From: Caldicoprobacter algeriensis
GTDB lineage: Bacteria > Bacillota > Clostridia > Caldicoprobacterales > Caldicoprobacteraceae
DNA length: 64,000 bases
Direction of reading: 5' to 3'
Assembly (NCBI RefSeq): GCF_023838525.1
Contig: NZ_JAHUQD010000013.1
Span: 1 to 64,000, forward strand
Position 1 is the stretch's first letter; each line of letters starts with the position of its first letter. Position numbers and translations under genes: made by a program. Shown here in pieces: positions 17,346-26,238 of this stretch. Below the pieces are notes generated by a model. That model did not search any database and was not told the origin of the DNA. It was given only the letters and a program-made list of their open reading frames with translations.

Positions 17346-17684
17346 TCATCTTTTCAGTGCTCTCAGCTTCCAATATAGATAGCCGAAAAATCTGCTGATT
17401 TCTTTCAAAGCCTCCTTGTCATCCTTATTGCATTTTTCATATATTTTATCCATATATTCCGTTACCACATCCGCAAGCGCTTTATTATTGGAAAAAGGTT
17501 TCTCCCAGCCATTGCCCTTGCCTTTTTTGTATTCCATAAACAGCTTAAACTCCTTGTAACAGCTGGCATTAGCAGCCATAGTGGCCAACTTTCTTATATT
17601 ATTACTACCTATTTCGCTATTCTTTTGCCAGAAACTCGTATTTTTCCCCAACTCCTCTACAAAACTCAATAACATCTCGGTCAT
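17346..17684 (-). CDS. III-D small subunit (Csm2/Cas11-like)
   Basis: A 112-residue, mostly helical, charged protein without known catalytic motifs, placed between Csx10 and a Csm3-like gene. Size, helicity and position fit the small subunit that lines the target strand in type III complexes (Csm2/Cas11). Sequence similarity in this group is weak, so the call rests mainly on context. The start follows the csx10 stop directly (TAAATG), preceded by GGAGGTG. The C-terminal FFGYLYWKLRALKR pattern recurs in the last gene of the operon. Confidence 0.65.
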   Translation of the reverse strand: MTEMLLSFVEELGKNTSFWQKNSEIGSNNIRKLATMAANASCYKEFKLFMEYKKGKGNGWEKPFSNNKALADVVTEYMDKIYEKCNKDDKEALKEISRFFGYLYWKLRALKR

Positions 17685-18851
17685 TTAACATACACCTCCA
17701 AAGTGGTAGTCAAACTTCCCAAATCCGTCATTGGTATCTTGTCCAAATCCCTCTAGAGAGTCGAAATAGTCGATAACCTTATCAAATGCAAGATGTGTCT
17801 TAAAAACTATCACGCTACCCTTCTCAACCATGTGAACTGGCTGTTCACGCTTGTCCTCTCCTACTTTTGACGTATCATACCCTCTGAAGTTAAAGACTTC
17901 TGCATACACTTTTTCTACTTGTACATCCAAATTGATGCCAAGGGCTTTTAACCACACCGCTTTGTATTGGTCGGTAGACATATATTCATTTACATCGGCA
18001 AAACCAAAATCCAATTTAACATCCGATATAAATTTGATAGCAAAATATCTGCAGCCGTCATCATTTATACCGTTGTTTCTTTTATACTGGGCATCAAATT
18101 CCCTTAATGACTGGATAACCTTACTTACATCAGGGGTATTCACTTTTTCACCTATCACCGTAACATTGCATCTGCCCAAGCCTACTGATGTGTATTTCCC
18201 AATCCTCAGTTCATCTATGATACTCAACTCCTGCGGCATCAATCCTAAAATTTGACCTTCAAAGACGTTCTCCTCATATCCCGTGTTTTGGTCTTGCAAA
18301 GTGGCTGAAACAGCTAGCAGCGAATAAAGTGAACCATCCTTTGCAGTGCCGGTATACCTGTTTATAGCCGTTCTGGTAACAAAGCTTTTGACCACGTTGT
18401 ATTTTTTACCATCTTTAAACAACCCCGACACGAATTCTACTCTGCCTCTACCCCCTTCACATTTGGGGCATTTAGGCTGCTCTATAAGCCTGTCCACAAA
18501 ACCGTGTTGTGGATTTGCCTTGCACATCATCAAAGTAGATGGAATGACTCTTGTGTCTTTAGGATAGAAAAATGAAATTTTTATGTCGCCCAGCTTTTGG
18601 CAAAGGGTTTTCAACTTACAATCGCTGCACCGAGGTTTGTCTTTAAAGTACACCCAGTTTTTCTTCTGTACACCGTCTACCGTGACCACTTCATCAGGGT
18701 CATAGTAATAGCAATTGTTGAGTATGTATCTAGCAAGGGCTGCCCTTATTACATTTCCGGGTATGTAATCTATGCTTTCAATGTAATTTGATACCAGTTT
18801 TATGCCACCCACTACAAAAGGTGAGATAAAATTTATCCTAACTTTCATCAA
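17685..18851 (-). CDS. csx10: Csx10, III-D signature RAMP (Cas5-like)
   Basis: A 388-residue double-RAMP protein. The first RAMP starts MKVRINFISPFVVGG and has YIPGNVIRAALARYIL. Two zinc-type cysteine pairs follow (CSDCKLKTLC; CPKCEGG), then RTAINRYTGTAKDGSLY and the GKYTSVGLGRC glycine loop. The second RAMP-like half ends GFGQDTNDGFGKF. This layout matches Csx10, the subunit that distinguishes subtype III-D and fills the Cas5/Cmr3 position at the crRNA 5' tag. It overlaps the upstream RAMP by ATGA, a sign of coupled translation. Assignment to the family is from motifs and context, not a search. Confidence 0.82.
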   Translation of the reverse strand: MMKVRINFISPFVVGGIKLVSNYIESIDYIPGNVIRAALARYILNNCYYYDPDEVVTVDGVQKKNWVYFKDKPRCSDCKLKTLCQKLGDIKISFFYPKDTRVIPSTLMMCKANPQHGFVDRLIEQPKCPKCEGGRGRVEFVSGLFKDGKKYNVVKSFVTRTAINRYTGTAKDGSLYSLLAVSATLQDQNTGYEENVFEGQILGLMPQELSIIDELRIGKYTSVGLGRCNVTVIGEKVNTPDVSKVIQSLREFDAQYKRNNGINDDGCRYFAIKFISDVKLDFGFADVNEYMSTDQYKAVWLKALGINLDVQVEKVYAEVFNFRGYDTSKVGEDKREQPVHMVEKGSVIVFKTHLAFDKVIDYFDSLEGFGQDTNDGFGKFDYHFGGVC

Positions 18852-19411
18852 GTCACCTCCTCCAGATAAACCTTAACCCTGCCGTAGCCCCTGCTTCTAC
18901 CATTGCCTACGCTGTCTATCATTTTTATAGCCAGTTCTAAGTCTTGTTTGTACCTCAAAGTATCCTCATCAAAGTATACCGTTATAGTGCCAGTAAAAAC
19001 AGCAGGCTTTACCATTTCTGTAATAAACAGCGCTTCATGTTTGGCAGTTTTTTTATATCTATCAATGGCATTACCTACCTTTATAAAAACTGGGGCCTTC
19101 TTTTCCCGGCATTGGCCTTCATCCTTCGCCGTATCATTCAGCACGAAATCATCAACATAAATACGAGAGGGCTTGTATCCCTGCCCACCAAATATATTGC
19201 ACACCGGGCAGTCACACATGCCATCGATATGGTTGGCCAAAGTTAATTTGTAAAAATTGCTACGTACTTTGCCTTTTATGGTACTACCGGGAATGTAAGG
19301 TTCCCCCTTAAGCCGTACTGTCCTTTTGTGTATATAGCCATCAGCCTCACCTGATGCTATATTAAAGGGCGTTTTAACCTCTATACTTACGTTGTATTTT
19401 TTAAGAAACAC
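18848..19411 (-). CDS. RAMP protein, Csm3-like (smallest III-D backbone subunit)
   Basis: A RAMP of about 187 residues: EVKTPFNIASGEADGYIHKR, then EPYIPGSTIKGKVRSNFYKL, the cysteine pair CDCPVCNIFGG, VGNAIDRYKKTAKHEALF and the SVGNGRSRGYGRVKVYL glycine loop. The catalytic DN pair of other Csm3 proteins is replaced by DGYIHK, so RNA cleavage by this subunit is uncertain. A longer frame reaches TTG at 19429, but that segment contains the ribosome site GGAGGGGGTG. The GTG at 19411 is the better start. It overlaps the cas10 stop by 11 bases. Confidence 0.85.
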   Translation of the reverse strand: MFLKKYNVSIEVKTPFNIASGEADGYIHKRTVRLKGEPYIPGSTIKGKVRSNFYKLTLANHIDGMCDCPVCNIFGGQGYKPSRIYVDDFVLNDTAKDEGQCREKKAPVFIKVGNAIDRYKKTAKHEALFITEMVKPAVFTGTITVYFDEDTLRYKQDLELAIKMIDSVGNGRSRGYGRVKVYLEEVT

Positions 19412-21236
19412 TGCCTTCACCCCCTCCAACGCAATCCCAAAGCATTACTATGTCTTCCCAGGGTGACACAAATGATTTGCCTTTATTGGCATTTGGGTTT
19501 TCAATAAGGCCGCTGAACCGCCTGGGGTCTATGCCGAAAATCTCTGCTATAAACTTGTTATAATCCTGTGACAGCCTGGCCATCTGATATGCATAAAAAA
19601 GCTGGAATTCGTAAGGCTTTAGCTCTCTGGCCGCATACCGGAGTTTATAAAGCTGCGAACGATTTATTCCTTCAGTACTCTTCATGCGCTTAATTACCTC
19701 TATAAACTTGGCTAACTTTAAACTGTCAGCGGGAAACAGCGCCCATCTCGACTTTGATAGGTCTACGCTTATATTGCTCTCTATTACCTCTACATCCACC
19801 GTTCCATATTTTGACATAGATTCCCTGGCCAAAGCCTTGGCACTCTTTAACTTGGCTTGGGCCACCTGAAACATACTTTGTAATGGTGTATTGTGTTTGG
19901 CTATGCAAATCCCTGCTGACATGGTAACCTCATAGTTAAAACTTTGATCAAATCCTTTTATTATCTCGCTGGTAACTTCTAGGCTGACATTGCCTGGTAC
20001 GATGATAAACACGTCATCGCCGCCCAAAGCAATTGCTTCAAACCTTGTATTATCCCCCATTACTTTGCGTATAGCGCTATATACACATCGTTTGGTGGTA
20101 TAATCCACCTTTCGGCTAAAATACATATTTTGAAGGGGATTACTTATGTTCATCACCACATTGCCCATGTTGTTGCCATCAGCATAAATCACAGCTACAT
20201 GGCCATGACTATCCTTCAAGTCAGATATGCTGGCTACATCCCATTTAGGTGAACAACCAATAACTCTTTGATATTCTTCATAAAATATAGCTTTGTCTTT
20301 GCCAACCATATTCTTTCTCATGCACGAGGGACAAGCCGGCATCCTGCCTTCCGGCGTTACAACAATGTACTTGGCATCCCTTACATTACAAAGTCCGCAC
20401 ACTTCACCCAGAGAATTTGTGCGCTCAACATGAGTAAAATCTATTTTCTTACCATCTATAACGATTTCTTTCAAATCGCTGTCAGGATTGATGAGATATA
20501 CCTTGGTTTTCTTCCTTTCCTCCATGCGTTCATGCAAGGTCCTCATCTTTTGACTGTAATTATTAAAAAGTTCATTGATAGTACAGGGTATAAACTCAAA
20601 CGCAACCTTTGCGGTTAAAGAAACCTTAGCAAAGCATTCCTCAAGCTGCCTACATGCCTCACTGCCTTGTCCTCCGGGTAAAAGCATCAAAACGTTGCCA
20701 CCACCGCAATATAAGGCGCATTCCTCTATATAACGTTGGGATAAAAACTCCCTTGTCAATTCTTCGTTCATATACTTGATTATGGTGCTGGCACCGCGAA
20801 TATCCTTTATCCGGTTATTTTCTAAAAAATACTTCTTTATTTTGTAAATCGATCCTAATACCAGGTCCACTGGTACGTCACTTTCAAGTTTCGCTGGCTT
20901 TTGTGCAACAATGTCGGCTATAAACTCCTTTACCTTGTCATGCCCGCCTTCAAAAAATTGCCTGTAAAACTTTGCGGTATCAAAAGGCATGCCAGGCTTA
21001 CCATACAACAGGTAATTGAGCAACACATAAAGGTGAGCTGCATCCCTGACAGACGGCCAGCATTTCCTGTCTTGACCATCGGTAAAATAATAAGGAATAT
21101 CCCAGTAAACTTCCAGCAAAGTCCTAATGCCATTACCCGCACCCTTTATATTGCCTTTGAGTTCTTCCTTCAATTTTTTAAATTCCGAAAAAGAGATAGG
21201 TTTGGGGCTCAAAATATTCATCAAACCTTCAGACAT
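19401..21236 (-). CDS. cas10: Cas10 (III-D), cyclase-competent, without recognisable HD domain
   Basis: Cas10 of about 611 residues. Numbering from the GTG at 21242, the palm carries YADGNNMG (D355) and LGGDD (407-410), the residues that make cyclic oligoadenylate. An earlier degenerate palm is seen at CGGGNVLMLLP (179-189), and a four-cysteine zinc site at C282, C285, C304 and C307. The N-terminal region has no convincing HD nuclease motif, and the protein is shorter than most Cas10 (700-850 residues). The ATG at 21236 is preferred over GTG 21242 because GGAGAGG is better spaced. It is flanked by two CARF-HEPN genes upstream and the RAMPs downstream. The predicted role is to sense target RNA and make the second messenger. 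Confidence 0.92.
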   Translation of the reverse strand: MSEGLMNILSPKPISFSEFKKLKEELKGNIKGAGNGIRTLLEVYWDIPYYFTDGQDRKCWPSVRDAAHLYVLLNYLLYGKPGMPFDTAKFYRQFFEGGHDKVKEFIADIVAQKPAKLESDVPVDLVLGSIYKIKKYFLENNRIKDIRGASTIIKYMNEELTREFLSQRYIEECALYCGGGNVLMLLPGGQGSEACRQLEECFAKVSLTAKVAFEFIPCTINELFNNYSQKMRTLHERMEERKKTKVYLINPDSDLKEIVIDGKKIDFTHVERTNSLGEVCGLCNVRDAKYIVVTPEGRMPACPSCMRKNMVGKDKAIFYEEYQRVIGCSPKWDVASISDLKDSHGHVAVIYADGNNMGNVVMNISNPLQNMYFSRKVDYTTKRCVYSAIRKVMGDNTRFEAIALGGDDVFIIVPGNVSLEVTSEIIKGFDQSFNYEVTMSAGICIAKHNTPLQSMFQVAQAKLKSAKALARESMSKYGTVDVEVIESNISVDLSKSRWALFPADSLKLAKFIEVIKRMKSTEGINRSQLYKLRYAARELKPYEFQLFYAYQMARLSQDYNKFIAEIFGIDPRRFSGLIENPNANKGKSFVSPWEDIVMLWDCVGGGEGSVS

Positions 21237-21270
21237 TGGCACTACCTCTCCTTGTTATTTGATTTTTTGA

Positions 21271-22992
21271 TTAAAATAACCTGTACTCCCTGAAATCTAC
21301 ATGCTCAAATTCTCTTTGGCTCACCACCTTGTCCCCCCGTTTTTCCTCCTTCACCACCCTATGGGTGGTGGCATATACCGGCTTTAAATTGCGTTTTATG
21401 CAGTGTGATACCACCATCATGGTAGCACCATAATCACCTTGAACCAAGACATAATCGCCTCCCCGGGCATTATCGTCGATCCAATTCAGAATATCTGCTA
21501 AGTAATCATCAAGTTTATCAAGGTCAGGTGGAATATTGCTCCATTTCTCAAGGAGTACAGGACTTAATGGAATGAATTGAGTTATCCCCAATTTCTCTCT
21601 TGCCTGAAGCTTTTGAGACTCCGTTAGGTCATGAGAGAATACCAATAGCATTTGCTTTTCGGACACGCTGGAATATATGAGTTTTTCGGCTTTCGTTAAG
21701 AATTCTTCTAGCTTCTCTTTGAATGTTGAAGACTTAACAGGATGCTTGGTCCAACCGGCATGGTTTATATCGTTGCGGATATAACACACATCATACAGCA
21801 GTTCGTAAAACTCCTTGGTAGCATTAAAATCCTTTTCAATAAACAAACTCTTAACGAGATTGACATCCGTATTATTATGTATTTTGTGAGCATATCTATT
21901 TATCTCTTCCCTTATCTCCTTATCCTTTTTGTCCAATCCGTATGTATCACAAGCAAAGCTTATGAGCCCCTCTTCTAATATGGTAAGCCCCTGCTGGTAC
22001 ATATTGTTTTCAAGGCACCATCTCACAGCTTCTAGCATATTTACATGCTCATCCTGTCCGAATCTGTCAAAACGATTTTTGAGCAGGTCCATTATTTGTG
22101 CCAGTGGTTTTATATGCTCATAAGCTTTAGTTTCCACAACCTCATTTATAGCTCTCTTTAGCTCCAAAGCTTTTATTGATAAATCCTGGCCCCTGCAAGC
22201 AAAAACTGCACTGCTAAACTGCATCATTGCATCCGACAATCTTCGCAACAGTCGAGGTTCTCTAAACAGAGTAGCAGCATCCACAGGCAATTCGCTTTGT
22301 GAGATATCCTCCCTTATGCGTTTTGAGAGCTTGCTGCTCTCTTCACCGGTTAACTGATTGATGATTGATGCATCACCCGTCTTAAGATAGCGTTCAACGC
22401 CTATTACCCAGTCAAATAAAACCACAAACGGGGTTAGATCAAATACGGGAGCATTGCGTTCAGATACGGGCACATCTTTTACTTTTTCTAATCCTCCCAG
22501 CACATCAAATGCACCGTAGTATACGCCTTTTATTTCGCATTTTTTGATAATCCTGGCAAAACACAGAACGATAAAGGTTAACATGGGCAAAAAGCGGAAT
22601 GAATGGGTAATGTCTAGTACTATTTCATCCCCATCTTCAATGTTGGCCATAAATATATCAAACAGTTGCCACAATTCTTTTTCACTATTGCCACAAGGAA
22701 TGAATATATTCTTAACACACTGTGGGTCATGCTGGAAAATTTCTTTTAGCGCTTTTTCAAGGCCAGACCTTTGTTCGTTATTTTTACTGCTATACTCATT
22801 ATTGATCCAATTCTTTTTATAAGCTGCTTCGGTTGTAAAAATCAATACCGAGTCGAATCTCAATCCCTTATTGGTCAACAATCTAATAAGGGCTTCTTGA
22901 ATATAACAGCAATTCTCAACTTTTTCATTGTCCAATACGTAATTGCAGGGCCAATATGCGTTTGTACCCAAAAGAGAAACAAACTTAAGCAT
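21271..22992 (-). CDS. CARF-HEPN ribonuclease fused to a C-terminal Csx20-like domain
   Basis: A 573-residue protein with three parts. The N-terminal CARF domain (1-190) starts FVSLLGTNAYWPCNYVL and contains DITHSFRFLP (127-136), the TM1812/Csx2-type ligand motif. A helical HEPN region (about 200-440) ends with the R-X4-H nuclease motif RNDINH (406-411). A third segment (447-573) begins MLLVFSHDLTESQ and contains VQGDYGAT, YATTHR and FEHVDFREY, which I recognise as Csx20. Stand-alone Csx20 has been proposed to be a ring nuclease that destroys cyclic oligoadenylate. If so, this enzyme is activated by the Cas10 product and also removes it. It starts 28 bases or so upstream of cas10 in the same operon. 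Confidence 0.85.
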   Translation of the reverse strand: MLKFVSLLGTNAYWPCNYVLDNEKVENCCYIQEALIRLLTNKGLRFDSVLIFTTEAAYKKNWINNEYSSKNNEQRSGLEKALKEIFQHDPQCVKNIFIPCGNSEKELWQLFDIFMANIEDGDEIVLDITHSFRFLPMLTFIVLCFARIIKKCEIKGVYYGAFDVLGGLEKVKDVPVSERNAPVFDLTPFVVLFDWVIGVERYLKTGDASIINQLTGEESSKLSKRIREDISQSELPVDAATLFREPRLLRRLSDAMMQFSSAVFACRGQDLSIKALELKRAINEVVETKAYEHIKPLAQIMDLLKNRFDRFGQDEHVNMLEAVRWCLENNMYQQGLTILEEGLISFACDTYGLDKKDKEIREEINRYAHKIHNNTDVNLVKSLFIEKDFNATKEFYELLYDVCYIRNDINHAGWTKHPVKSSTFKEKLEEFLTKAEKLIYSSVSEKQMLLVFSHDLTESQKLQAREKLGITQFIPLSPVLLEKWSNIPPDLDKLDDYLADILNWIDDNARGGDYVLVQGDYGATMMVVSHCIKRNLKPVYATTHRVVKEEKRGDKVVSQREFEHVDFREYRLF

Positions 22993-23048
22993 AACTTGCC
23001 CCCTCGTTATATTATCGAATTGCTTTGGTCGTTGATTATACTATTCTT

Positions 23049-24287
23049 TTATCCACTGATTATGTCTTCATACAGTTTAAGTGCTTCTTTAAAGAGCTGC
23101 TCAAAAGTATTAAGTTGTTCTACGGTGTCTTGAGTGCCTCTAGCCTGGGAACCGTGTACAGCAGCATTTCGAGTGTATTCCAGCTTGTAATAAATTTCCT
23201 TTTGAGTATCGGTAAATAGAGAATAGTCGTTATCTTTAATAAACTTTCTGATACCCTCTCGCGCGTCATAATGTAAATAATCGCCAAAGCCGTATTTTCT
23301 GCCTATACCGATTATAATACCTTCATATAGCAATATAATCGCCTTTAAATATTGTTTTTTACTGAAGAAGAGTTTAGCTCTTTCCACCATTCTTCCATCC
23401 AATGTGGGACTCAACAAAGGCTTTAATTGTTTATTTAAATAACCCGCAATTGAGGCCTTATAGTCATTTCCTCCAGAAAGGCTTTGTAATTCCTTTGTTA
23501 TCTGTACAAGCTGGCTACGCGGCTGCCTATTCATTTCAAGCCAGAAATAGGTTCTTTCGGTACCTTCTATACCTAAAAGGCTTAACAGGTCCACAAAATA
23601 CCCTGAATTGTTAAAAGTGGCCAGACTCTCTGCCATCGAAACCAATTCTGCTATTAAATCGATTTTGAGCACAGGCACTGAATCAGCTGGTATATCGTCC
23701 ACAAACTTTCCCATATCCAATGCTCCATAATATACGGTTACACCAGAAATGTTTTTTACATACTTTAGCACCATCATCGAAAAGGCTATTATGACCGGCA
23801 TATGCCTGTAAGCATGGGTAATATCAAGAACGACCCTGCATCTTTCATCTGTAAATTCTTTTAATAAAGTATTTATGTATATCTCATAGTCAAGAGGGTC
23901 AACCGTTAAAAGCCTTACCCCTGGAATTTTATTGGAAAGCAAGGCCTCCCATCTATACAAAATATCATCTGAAATTCCTTTTTGTTCTTCTTCGTACACC
24001 TTTAAATACCATTCAATTAAACTATCTGCTTCTCCAGCATTTTCACCATTCATTTCTAAAGCGCTTATAAGCTCAGACCAGTTAGAGTGTCTCGTACCAA
24101 AGATCAACCATTGATTTATCTTATAACCAAGCTTTTTTAATACTTTATATAGTGCTGCACCAAAAAAAGATGTATGTACAACCTCATCGGTTTCTTTAAA
24201 ATAGTAACCCGCTTTCCTATAACCGTTCTCTTCAATTTTCCCCTTTCCGATTAAAGAAATTAAAACAACATTTTCTTGTGTGCTCAC
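23049..24287 (-). CDS. CARF-HEPN ribonuclease (TM1812/Csx1-Csx2 type)
   Basis: A 412-residue effector. The CARF domain (1-215) begins VVLISLIGKGK..YRKAGYYF and holds DITHAYRHMP (155-164). The HEPN domain at the C-terminus carries R373-NAAV-H378, the R-X4-H RNase motif. It lacks the Csx20 extension of the next gene and is otherwise its architectural paralogue. Cyclic oligoadenylate made by Cas10 should switch on non-specific RNA cleavage. It is the first gene of the III-D operon; the start is GTG with AAGGTGG ten bases upstream. About 100 A+T-rich bases separate it from the lipoprotein gene, and the operon promoter probably lies there. Confidence 0.9.
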   Translation of the reverse strand: MSTQENVVLISLIGKGKIEENGYRKAGYYFKETDEVVHTSFFGAALYKVLKKLGYKINQWLIFGTRHSNWSELISALEMNGENAGEADSLIEWYLKVYEEEQKGISDDILYRWEALLSNKIPGVRLLTVDPLDYEIYINTLLKEFTDERCRVVLDITHAYRHMPVIIAFSMMVLKYVKNISGVTVYYGALDMGKFVDDIPADSVPVLKIDLIAELVSMAESLATFNNSGYFVDLLSLLGIEGTERTYFWLEMNRQPRSQLVQITKELQSLSGGNDYKASIAGYLNKQLKPLLSPTLDGRMVERAKLFFSKKQYLKAIILLYEGIIIGIGRKYGFGDYLHYDAREGIRKFIKDNDYSLFTDTQKEIYYKLEYTRNAAVHGSQARGTQDTVEQLNTFEQLFKEALKLYEDIISG

Positions 24288-24386
24288 AAAACATCATCCA
24301 CCTTAAGACATGCAAAATACCATATTTTACATTTTTGATAATATATTTCTACATCAAACGATAAAATCCTTCTCGTTTGCCCAAAA

Positions 24387-24968
24387 TTATTTTAAATTTA
24401 AAACTTCTTTAGCAGAAGCCTTGTCCCCTTCGAGGGTGACAGTAACCCCCCAGTAATTCCTTGAACCACCGCTTACTGTTTTATAGTTGAAAACCCAATA
24501 ATCAAGGTCGTGAACAATACGATGTGCCAGCAGCAATAGGTCAATGTCCTTTTTCTCGTATGCCTTTTCAAAAGCCAATGCAAACGCTTCTAGGTCTTGT
24601 TTTAAAGTCTCGGAATCAATTTTAGCTATAATATCATAAACGCGATCAACAATGCTATTTTCACCTGCCAAATAAGAAGCGACAGTTTCCCACCCTGACC
24701 CGCTTTTATCTTTATACTTTCCAAGCTGTCCCCAACCAGTGAGGTTATTCATTATAAGATGAAGTTGGTGTACTTCCTCTTTAATGGGAGACAATTCTTG
24801 CAAATTGATATTGCTAAGTTCTTTCTGAGCTTCTTCCACCTTTTCTTCTTCAGGAGGTTTTATTCCACCCTTTTCTTCAACCAACGGCGCACCAAAGCAA
24901 CTACTTAAAAATGACAGCATGACAATACAGACCATGATTGTGAAAAATCTTTTTAACCGTATCATCAC
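24387..24968 (-). CDS. Predicted lipoprotein of unknown function
   Basis: A 193-residue protein with a lipoprotein signal peptide: basic MMIRLKRFF, a hydrophobic core and lipobox LSSC with the lipid-modified cysteine at C24. The mature part starts with a Glu/Lys/Pro-rich linker and then has helical segments (EVHQLHLIMNNLTGWGQLGKYKDK; LEAFALAFEKAYEKKDIDLLLLAHRIVHDLDYWVF). No domain is recognised. It would face the outside of the membrane. It lies 99 bases upstream of the CARF-HEPN gene on the same strand, so cotranscription with the III-D operon is possible but unproven. An unrelated housekeeping role is equally likely. Confidence 0.75.
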   Translation of the reverse strand: MMIRLKRFFTIMVCIVMLSFLSSCFGAPLVEEKGGIKPPEEEKVEEAQKELSNINLQELSPIKEEVHQLHLIMNNLTGWGQLGKYKDKSGSGWETVASYLAGENSIVDRVYDIIAKIDSETLKQDLEAFALAFEKAYEKKDIDLLLLAHRIVHDLDYWVFNYKTVSGGSRNYWGVTVTLEGDKASAKEVLNLK

Positions 24969-25081
24969 GAGCCTCTCCCCTTTTTGGCATAATGTACTAT
25001 GAAAATTTGCAGACTTAAGTCCGCAACTTGTCGTATGAGTTTTTCCTTTTGGGCAACATATTCATTTTAATTTTTAATACT

Positions 25082-26238
25082 ATGAATGAGCAAAATCACA
25101 GGAATAAATTACCACTCCTCAGATTAAACATGTTATAGCTTTCATATGTGCCATGATGCTAAAAGGCTATAATGGCAAGGTTTCTGATGTATCAGAGCTT
25201 GCTTTTCACAGGCATCGGACCTGCATAGGGAAATTCCTAAGCAATAGCCCGTGGGAAGAGGAGTTGGTTTTAAAATCCCTAAAGGAACATGTTATCGATC
25301 GCATATGGAAACTATCCGAAGCCACAGGTGAGCCGATTTATGTAATTATTGACGACACTATCTGTGAAAAGACTGTGCCCTCGTCAAAGGCAAAGCAACC
25401 AACAGAGAAGTGTGGGTTTCATAAATCTCACCTTGAAAACAAGACCGTTTACGGGCATCAGCTAGTTACGGTAATGCTAAGGTGTGGCACCGTAGTTTTA
25501 CCATATGCAATAGTTATATATGATAAGGCTAGAATGAGTAAAATCAAAATAGCCGAAGAAATTATTTATACCTTACCACGCCCTGTTTCTAAAGGCTTTG
25601 TCCTGTGTGATAGCTGGTACAGTTGTAAAAAACTTTTTGATGCCTCTAGGGAACGAGGATATACCTATATAGGAGCTTTAAGGACTAATAGGGTTATATA
25701 TCCAAAAGGTCATGGAAGCCTTGGAATTAAAGTTCATGCTTTTGCTAAGACACTTACAGCAAAAGATGTCAGCCTAGTCAAAGCTGGTGGTCATGAATAT
25801 TATATTTACACATACCAAGGCAAGCTCAATGATGTTAAGATGGCAACCATAGTTCTCAGCTGGCCTAAGAATGCCCTTTTCAATGAGAAAGCATTGAAAG
25901 CATTTATAAGTCTTGATCCTAATATAGATGCCCAAAGCTTGCTAAATCATTACGTTCACAGGTGGCCAATAGAGACATTTTTTAGAGAAAGCAAGAGGTA
26001 CCTGGGGTTTGATGATTACCAGGTAAGAAGCGAGAGAAGCATAAGGAGATATTTTGTACTACTCATGCTTACCTATGTTTATTGTGAACTTGAAGTAAGC
26101 AGTGATGTACTCAATTTTTCTAAGCGACTTAAGCTCTCTCGCAAGGAGATTAAACAAAACCAAATAGCCTGGATTTATAAGCAAGCTCAGGCGGGAACCC
26201 CCTTAGATCAGATTTTCCAATTACTAAAGATTGCATAA
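25082..26238 (+). pseudogene. IS4-like DDE transposase, N-terminal frameshift
   Basis: The 361-residue open frame from 25153 reads as most of an IS4/IS701-type transposase: D in VIIDDTICEKT, D in LCDSWYSCKKL, and E in the HRWPIETFFRESKRYLGFDDYQ motif. Upstream in another frame an ATG at 25082 starts MNEQNHRNKLPLLR. The main frame carries KHVIAFICAMM just before its first ATG. Loss of one A in the run at about 25126-25128 would account for the split. The present ORF therefore lacks about 20 N-terminal residues. Imperfect end-like sequences (ATGAAAATTTGCAGA near 24999; its counterpart near 26271-26288) may be the element ends. It sits at the trailer end of the CRISPR array. Confidence 0.78.

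Noticed and set aside
19401-21236. GGHDKV in Cas10 as an HD nuclease motif
   Set aside because: The other HD-domain histidines and aspartates are absent around it, so it looks like a chance HD pair.
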